Of a DNA stretch of 64,000 nucleotides, positions 59,116-64,000 are shown in pieces. Below the pieces are notes generated by a model, which worked only from the letters and a program-made list of their open reading frames with translations, was not told the origin of the DNA and did no database searches. Both the position numbers and the translations under genes were made by a program. The stretch's first letter is position 1; every line of letters begins with the position of its first letter. Source of the DNA: Salegentibacter tibetensis (GTDB lineage: Bacteria > Bacteroidota > Bacteroidia > Flavobacteriales > Flavobacteriaceae); the NCBI RefSeq assembly GCF_020164485.1, contig NZ_JAIQZA010000010.1, positions 54,700 to 118,699 of the forward strand, in the 5' to 3' direction.

Positions 59116-59844
59116 ATGGATTTAAATGATAAAGTAGCTGTAGTTACGGGCGCAAGCAGCGGAATTGGAAAATCTATTGCCGAAGAATTATCAAAAAAAG
59201 GCTGCAAAGTGGCTTTAGCTAGCCGAAGCCTGGATAAACTAAAAGAAATCGGCAAAGGCCTTAGTCAAAGTTTTGAAGTGGAAATGGACGTTAGTCAGAA
59301 TGAAAGTGTGACCGATGCTTTTGAAAAAATATACGATCGATTCGGGCAAATAGATATTCTGGTGAATTGTGCCGGAGTAATGCCCCTCACCTATCTTAAA
59401 AACCGAAAGCTTGATGACTGGCTGCAAACCATAGAAGTGAACGTAAAAGGTACGCTGCGTTGTATTCACGCCGTGCTCCCGATGATGAAGAAACAAAAAA
59501 GCGGGCATATTATCAATATTGCCTCGGTAGACGGAAAAGAGATCTTTGAAGGCGGTGCGGTATATGGCGCTTCTAAAGCTGCGGTAATAGAACTTTCCAG
59601 GGCGATGCGTATGGAACTTTCTCCCGACTTTAATATTCGGGTCACTTCTATAGAACCGGGAACAGTAGCAACCGATCTTAGAGAAGACATTACCGACGAG
59701 GAATTACTGGAATACAAAAATTATGGCAACGGCGAATCAAAATTAGACCCCAAGAATATAGCCGATGCAGTGCTTTACGCCACTAACCAACCCGATAATG
59801 TGAATGTGAATGAGTTGCTTATAAAACCTACAGGGAAGAGTTAG
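59116..59844 (+). CDS. SDR family oxidoreductase
   Basis: A 242-residue classical short-chain dehydrogenase. The NAD(P)-binding TGASSGIG lies at residues 11-18, followed by NCAG near 91, the catalytic serine in INIASVDG, and the YGASK tyrosine-lysine pair near 153; EPGTVATDLRED follows. SRS at the end of beta-2 suggests NADP preference. It resembles clavaldehyde-dehydrogenase-like or YdfG-type enzymes with broad hydroxy-acid or alcohol substrates; the real substrate is unknown. A terminator lies 55 nt downstream. Confidence 0.94.
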   Translation: MDLNDKVAVVTGASSGIGKSIAEELSKKGCKVALASRSLDKLKEIGKGLSQSFEVEMDVSQNESVTDAFEKIYDRFGQIDILVNCAGVMPLTYLKNRKLDDWLQTIEVNVKGTLRCIHAVLPMMKKQKSGHIINIASVDGKEIFEGGAVYGASKAAVIELSRAMRMELSPDFNIRVTSIEPGTVATDLREDITDEELLEYKNYGNGESKLDPKNIADAVLYATNQPDNVNVNELLIKPTGKS

Positions 59845-59899
59845 ACCCCATAACCACTCCGGCCTATGGCCACCCTGCCCAACTTCGTCATTCAGGCGG

Positions 59900-59933
59900 G
59901 CTCTCCTTAAAAATAATGGGAGGAGCTTTTTTA
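59900..59933 (+). terminator. terminator after the SDR gene
   Basis: A GCTCTCC ... GGA(G)GAGC stem with one bulge is followed by TTTTTT. Confidence 0.65.
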
Positions 59934-59971
59934 TTGCTTTTAAAACGAATTGATAAATTATGTCATGTCAT

Positions 59972-60055
59972 CAACGTCATCCTGAATTTATTTCAGGATC
60001 TAGGTTGATTGGCATTCTAAACATGTTAGATGCTGAAACCAGTTCAGCATGACGT
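59972..60055. repeat. family A inverted pair, on the 3' side of GIY-YIG gene
   Basis: AACGTCATCCTGAATTTATT...GGATCTAGG (59972-60004) and inverted TTAGATGCTGAAACCAGTTC...ATGACGTG (60024-60055), ending 16 nt from the GIY-YIG stop codon. Confidence 0.85.
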
Positions 60056-60070
60056 GAGACTTGTCACCAA

Positions 60071-60355
60071 CTACAAATCTTCAAAAAGATCCTTCAGGTT
60101 TGGATTCGTCGATTTTGCTAAATTCCACTTCCATTCCTTGTGCCAGTTTTTTAATTGTTTTTCCCTGGCGATAGCCTGCTGGATTTCTGTAAATTCTTCA
60201 AAATAAATTAAAAATTTAAGGTGATATTTTCTGGTAAATAAAGAGCCAATTTCGCTTTTATGCTCTGTAATTCGCTTTTTTAAATCAGAAGTTACACCTA
60301 TATAAATCATTGTTCTGGTAGAATTGGAAAGTAGGTATACATAGCTCTTCTGCAT
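60071..60355 (-). CDS. GIY-YIG nuclease family protein (subfamily 2)
   Basis: A 94-residue GIY-YIG domain protein: SYVYLLSNSTRTMIYIGVTS carries the paired tyrosine strands, LKKRITEHKSEIG the conserved arginine, and AIAREKQLKNWHKEWKWNL the glutamate helix. It is intact, while a very similar copy at 41644-41927 is frameshifted. Family A palindromes lie on both sides, 16 nt beyond the stop and about 30 nt before the start, suggesting that gene and repeats form one unit. DNA cleavage is inferred from the fold only. Confidence 0.93.
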   Translation of the reverse strand: MQKSYVYLLSNSTRTMIYIGVTSDLKKRITEHKSEIGSLFTRKYHLKFLIYFEEFTEIQQAIAREKQLKNWHKEWKWNLAKSTNPNLKDLFEDL

Positions 60356-60384
60356 TCCTAAAAATAAGGAACTATAATTAAACT

Positions 60385-60522
60385 TATACTCTGAAACAAA
60401 TTAGAGTGACGAATCCAACGTTATCCTGAATTCATTTCAGGATCTATGATGAGGGAAGTTCTGAACAAGTTATACCCCCGATAAAAATCGGGACAGGCTC
60501 TGAAACAAGTTCAGGGTGACGG
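60385..60522. repeat. family A copies on the 5' side of GIY-YIG gene
   Basis: Three units: TTATACTCTGAAACAAATTA...GTGACGA (60385-60413), AACGTTATCCTGAATTCATT...GGATCTATG (60419-60450) and TTATACCCCCGATAAAAATC...GGGTGACGG (60471-60522). Confidence 0.8.
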
Positions 60523-60528
60523 TAAGAT

Positions 60529-60752
60529 TTAGACTGATAGCACCTTTTCTAGATAGCTATCAAATTCATCGATATCCATTAAATCTGAATCCCCATTTTC
60601 GATTGCTTCCAGCTCTTTTCAAGCTCTGCTTTTTGCTTTTCGAAATCTGATTCAGAAATAATCTCCAGTTCATTTTTACTGAATTTCTTCAAAAACTGCA
60701 TTAGATTTTTGCAGGCTTCCTTAGATTTGACCTTTAAATGTATATTTTCCAT
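60529..60752 (-). pseudogene. frameshifted antitoxin-like gene
   Basis: On the minus strand the ATG at 60752 encodes MENIHLKVKSKEACKNLMQF and continues to ...FEKQKAEL. The frame then shifts: adding one A to the run near 60617 resumes as KELEAIENGDSDLMDIDEFD and SYLEKVLSV before a stop at 60529-60531. The restored product of about 74 residues looks like a small helical antitoxin of the DUF2683/RelB-like type with an acidic C-terminus. No toxin gene follows. Confidence 0.6.
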
Positions 60753-60786
60753 CTCAACAAGCTTTCTTTTAAAGATAACGAAAATT

Positions 60787-61833
60787 TTACAAAACCTCTT
60801 TCTGGTTTTTTGCGTAATTGCGCCATTTCTCGATGCAAGCCTGGATATCTTCCGGGATTTCGGTATTGAAGCTCATTGCTTCCCCGGTTTTTGGATGGGT
60901 AAAGCCAAGGGTTTTCGCGTGAAGTGCCTGGCGGGGTAATATCTTAAAACAATTATCTACAAATTGTTTGTACTTACTAAAAGTAGTTCCCTTCAGAATT
61001 CTTTCGCCACCGTAACGTTCGTCATTAAACAGCGTATGGCCAATATGCTTCATATGCACCCGAATCTGGTGGGTTCTTCCGGTTTCCAGTTTGCAGGAAA
61101 CAAGCGTTACATAGCCGAAACGTTCTAAAACTTTGTAATGGGTAACGGCGGGTTTTCCTTTTTCGGCCTCATCGCCATCGTAAACCGTGTTTTGTAAACG
61201 GTTTTTAGGATGACGGCCAATATTGCCTTCAACCCTGCCCTCATCTTCTTCCACATTTCCCCAAACCAAAGCCACGTATTCCCTGTCGCTGGTTTTATCG
61301 AAAAACTGCTTTGAGAGATGAGCCATCGCTTCTTCAGTTTTAGCAATAACTAAAAGTCCGCTTGTGTCTTTGTCAATTCTATGTACCAATCCCGGGCGGT
61401 CGCTGGAGTTATTGGGAAGATTTTCAAAATGATAGATCAGGGCGTTAATAAGCGTGCCGCTATAATTTCCGTGCCCGGGGTGCACTACCATTCCGGCAGG
61501 TTTGTTTACCACCAGCAAGGTATCGTCTTCGTAAACTATATCCAGAGGAATATTCTCCGGGGTAAGTAAAAACTCATAGGGCGGATGCTCGAACATTACC
61601 TGTACCACATCGCCGGCCTTTACCTTATAATTTTGTTTTACCTTTTCTTCGTTAACGTAGATATTTCCGGTCTTCGCGGCTTTCTGAATTTTATTACGGG
61701 TCGCGTTTTCAATAAAATTCATCAGGAATTTATCTACCCGCAATGGGCTTTGGCCGGGACCGGCTTCAAATTTATGATGTTCGTATAAAGTTTCGTCCTG
61801 TTCCTCTATTTCGTGTTGCTCGTTCTCTTTCAT
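60787..61833 (-). CDS. rluD: RluD-family 23S rRNA pseudouridine synthase
   Basis: Isomerises uridines in helix 69 of 23S rRNA (positions equivalent to 1911/1915/1917). It has 348 residues. An S4 RNA-binding domain (about 30-85: LRVDKFLMNFIENATRNKIQ) precedes the catalytic domain with HRIDKDTSGLLVIA, catalytic Asp154, and later ETGRTHQIRVHMKHIGH. An extra charged N-terminal stretch of about 25 residues is present. The start overlaps the stop of the PASTA gene by one nucleotide, so the two form an operon. RluD as opposed to RluC is inferred from the S4 domain and context. Confidence 0.93.
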   Translation of the reverse strand: MKENEQHEIEEQDETLYEHHKFEAGPGQSPLRVDKFLMNFIENATRNKIQKAAKTGNIYVNEEKVKQNYKVKAGDVVQVMFEHPPYEFLLTPENIPLDIVYEDDTLLVVNKPAGMVVHPGHGNYSGTLINALIYHFENLPNNSSDRPGLVHRIDKDTSGLLVIAKTEEAMAHLSKQFFDKTSDREYVALVWGNVEEDEGRVEGNIGRHPKNRLQNTVYDGDEAEKGKPAVTHYKVLERFGYVTLVSCKLETGRTHQIRVHMKHIGHTLFNDERYGGERILKGTTFSKYKQFVDNCFKILPRQALHAKTLGFTHPKTGEAMSFNTEIPEDIQACIEKWRNYAKNQKEVL

Positions 61834-62450
61834 TAAAATTCAATTTCCTCCTCTTCAGAAATTATACTATCCTGCTCCTCTTCGCCTTCCATTCTATATC
61901 TGCCGGAGCCATCGCCCAGCACCAAATCTATGGTAGATGTCTTCATGAGTTCGTCTCCGGGCTCCAGTTTTTGGCCTTTATGTCTCAACTCCAATACCGC
62001 ATCTTCAGCAATGTCCGGTTTGTAGCTAATATCGCCAATTTCAAAGCCTAAAGACCTAAGCGTTGGTTCTGCCTGTCTTCGGGTTCGTCTAATCAGGTCA
62101 GGGATCATTATTTTTCTATAACCAGACGGATTTAAGGTCAGGTAAATTTTTCGATTTTCTTTTACAAATTGTCCCGGTTCCGGCACCTGCTCTATCACTG
62201 AATATCGAGGAAAATCGGGATTAAAATTTGCCGAATCCAGGATTTCAAATCTTAGATCAAGCGCCGCCAGTTTATCATCCACCACATCTAAAGACTGTTT
62301 AGAAAGGTCTGGAACTGCTATACGCTGATCCTGGTTTGTAGAGTAATCCAACCATTTTAAAGCTAAAAAAGCAATTACTATAACTACAATTGCAGCAATC
62401 ACTAATTGAATTAAAAATGTTTTGCTGAAAATAAATTTAAAGAATCCCAT
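61833..62450 (-). CDS. PASTA domain-containing membrane protein
   Basis: A protein of about 205 residues with one N-terminal transmembrane helix (QLVIAAIVVIVIAFLALKWL) and at least two PASTA repeats: AVPDLSKQSLDVVDDKL onward and MIPDLIRRTRRQAEPTLRSL onward, each closing in an E-P-G-Q/D turn. PASTA domains of kinases and PBPs sense muropeptides; here no kinase is attached. The frame extends 32 codons upstream, but the ATG at 62450 gives a clean membrane-anchor start. Conserved adjacency to ddl suggests a cell-wall role (inference). Confidence 0.9.
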   Translation of the reverse strand: MGFFKFIFSKTFLIQLVIAAIVVIVIAFLALKWLDYSTNQDQRIAVPDLSKQSLDVVDDKLAALDLRFEILDSANFNPDFPRYSVIEQVPEPGQFVKENRKIYLTLNPSGYRKIMIPDLIRRTRRQAEPTLRSLGFEIGDISYKPDIAEDAVLELRHKGQKLEPGDELMKTSTIDLVLGDGSGRYRMEGEEEQDSIISEEEEIEF

Positions 62451-62766
62451 ACATTTGTTTCTAAGCAGCAAAGATATAAAACCCCTGCTTTTGGTTGCAG
62501 ATTGTTTGTAGATTTGTTGTTTCGGCTTTGCCGGTTTATTGTTCAAGGTTTAAAGTTTATGGTTTACGCACTGTGCGGACTTATAACGATTGCTATGCAG
62601 ACTTGTAAACCTTTAATTTTTTCAATTGAATGCTAACTTATCCCACGGATAATTTAGCATATAGGTTTCAACGCATATTTCGGTTAAAATATTTTTCACC
62701 TAACAATAAGCTTTGTAATAAAGTCGATAGTATTAAACCACAAACTAAAAACGCCAAACTACACAG

Positions 62767-63747
62767 ATGAAGAAAAAAATTGCCATCGCCATGGGCGGCT
62801 TTTCCAGTGAGTATCATATTTCCATCAATAGCGGAAATATGGTTTATAAACATTTGAACCGCGATTTATACGAACCATACCGGGTGCATATTTTGCAAAA
62901 GGAATGGGTAGTAGTAGCCGATGACGATACGCCCTACCCGATCAATAAAAACGATTTTACGGTAAGAATAGACGGAAAAACCATTTCTTTCGATTGTGTG
63001 TTTAATACCATTCACGGTACACCGGGAGAAAACGGTTTGCTTCAGGCTTACCTGGAATTGGTGGGCATCCCGCAAACCACCTGTGGTTATTATCAGGCGG
63101 CTTTAACCTTTAATAAACGTGACCTGATAAGTGTTTTAAAACCCTATGGAATTAAATCTGCCGTAAATTATTTTCTGAATAAGGAAGATAAAGTAAAGCC
63201 TGAAGAAATTCTTGCGAAAGTTGGTTTGCCCTGTTTTATAAAGGCCAATCGTGCCGGCAGTAGTTTTGGGATCACTAAAGTTAAAGCTGAAGAGGAATTA
63301 ATTCCCGCCACAAAAACTGCTTTTAAGGAAGATGATGAAGTGATTATTGAATCTTTTCTTGATGGCACCGAGGTTTCCGTAGGGGTGATTACCTATAAAG
63401 GAAAAGTAAAGGCGCTCCCGGTTACCGAGATTATTTCTGAAAATGAATTCTTTGATTATGAAGCTAAATATTTAGGAAAATCCCAGGAGATCACTCCGGC
63501 GAATATTTCTGAAGAAAAGACCAAACAGGTACAGGAGATTGCTAAATTGATTTATAAAAAACTAAAAATGCGCGGATTTACCCGATCTGAATTTATTTTC
63601 CATAATGGGGATCCTCATTTTATTGAAATGAATACCACCCCGGGATTGAGTCAGGCGAGTATTTTACCTCAGCAAGCAGAAGCTGCCGGCATCAGTTTAA
63701 CCGATCTTTACGGGAGTGCGATTGAAACGGCTTTGAAGGCACGCTAA
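62767..63747 (+). CDS. ddl: D-alanine--D-alanine ligase
   Basis: An ATP-grasp enzyme making the D-Ala-D-Ala dipeptide for peptidoglycan. It has 326 residues. Seen: KIAIAMGGFSSEYHISINSG with the family HxxS-like start, FNTIHGTPGENGLLQAYLEL, the ATP-binding FIKANRAGSSFGITKVK, FDYEAKYLGKSQEITPA, and FIEMNTTPGLSQASILPQQ with metal ligands. The active-site region YEAKY carries a tyrosine/phenylalanine choice that usually separates D-Ala from D-Lac ligases; this one looks like D-Ala. It is divergent from the PASTA-rluD operon. Confidence 0.97.
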   Translation: MKKKIAIAMGGFSSEYHISINSGNMVYKHLNRDLYEPYRVHILQKEWVVVADDDTPYPINKNDFTVRIDGKTISFDCVFNTIHGTPGENGLLQAYLELVGIPQTTCGYYQAALTFNKRDLISVLKPYGIKSAVNYFLNKEDKVKPEEILAKVGLPCFIKANRAGSSFGITKVKAEEELIPATKTAFKEDDEVIIESFLDGTEVSVGVITYKGKVKALPVTEIISENEFFDYEAKYLGKSQEITPANISEEKTKQVQEIAKLIYKKLKMRGFTRSEFIFHNGDPHFIEMNTTPGLSQASILPQQAEAAGISLTDLYGSAIETALKAR

Positions 63748-63789
63748 CCAGTAAAGATGGAATTTATGGTACATAACTCCGTCGTCAGG

Positions 63790-63895
63790 TCGAGTAGCGG
63801 TATTTGAGCCTAAAGCGAAAATAGCGCTGTATCGAGACAGGTTTGATAGTTACAATGCCACTTCTCGATACATTCCCGATTACATCGGGACCACT
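63790..63895. repeat. family D repeat
   Basis: GAGCCTAAAGCGAAAATAGC...TGTATCGAGACAGG ... CACTTCTCGATACATTCCCG...CGGGACCACT, matching the copies at 42661-42770 and 49729-49830. The remaining bases to 64000 show no gene. Confidence 0.75.
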
Positions 63896-64000
63896 CCTTT
63901 AGACTTGTATTAATATATTTATATTAAGCTAAATTAAAAGAAGAGAGCTGAACTTAAGTACCCTAAAGACACTCAGAATTTACAAATTCATACTTCGATT

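Noticed and set aside
1..64000. tRNA, rRNA or riboswitch
   Set aside because: No cloverleaf, rRNA core sequence or recognised riboswitch motif was found by reading both strands; a covariance-model scan would be needed to be certain.

Overview
This window comes from a Bacteroidota genome, most likely a marine member of the Flavobacteriaceae (Gramella/Salegentibacter/Zunongwangia type; the genus is inference). The evidence is the moderate-to-low GC, the absence of Shine-Dalgarno sequences, several promoters of the Bacteroidota form TTG-N19-21-TAnnTTTG, and lineage-typical genes: DUF5606 beside def and ruvX, a DUF5686 outer-membrane protein, ribosomal protein THX and a TIGR03643 protein. No rRNA, tRNA, CRISPR array or intact insertion sequence was seen.

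Layout. 1-5.6 kb: smpB, an MFS transporter and two envelope proteins. 5.7-8.4 kb: a ruvX-def-DUF5606 operon on the minus strand and dapD. 8.5-17.1 kb: a lipooligosaccharide core locus with a GT9 enzyme, four intact GT4 enzymes, a GT90 enzyme, a Kdo-kinase-like protein and a DUF616 glycosyltransferase, interrupted by decayed glycosyltransferase remnants. 17-29 kb: housekeeping genes (threonylcarbamoyl-AMP synthase, CCA-adding enzyme, heme A synthase, a YejK-type nucleoid protein, an ABC exporter, uvrB). 29.2-32.3 kb: rhodanese, a marR-nitroreductase-yceI-yceI operon and a possible 30-codon small gene with its own promoter and terminator. 32.7-40.6 kb: a complete trpEGDCFBA set, followed by a 47-aa protein and ribosomal protein THX. 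41-51 kb: repeat-rich DNA with broken toxin-antitoxin genes, a UDG-family protein, pyruvate carboxylase, a DUF885 lipoprotein and yaaA. 52.6-57.1 kb: a compact three-gene unit of NUDIX hydrolase, PLD/SF2 helicase/DUF3427 protein and an HNH endonuclease with an N-terminal domain resembling the sulfur-binding domain of ScoMcrA. It reads as a restriction-type defence system. 57.5-63.7 kb: TIGR03643, a RelE/ParE pair, an SDR, a GIY-YIG gene, rluD, a PASTA protein and ddl.

The most striking large-scale signal is a dense set of short palindromic repeats in the intergenic gaps, including all six gaps of the trp operon. All three small GIY-YIG genes (32.36, 41.64 and 60.07 kb, the second frameshifted) are bracketed closely by these palindromes. 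Each of the two GIY-YIG subfamilies sits with its own repeat family. This suggests a REP/RAYT-like arrangement driven by a GIY-YIG nuclease instead of a Y1 transposase.
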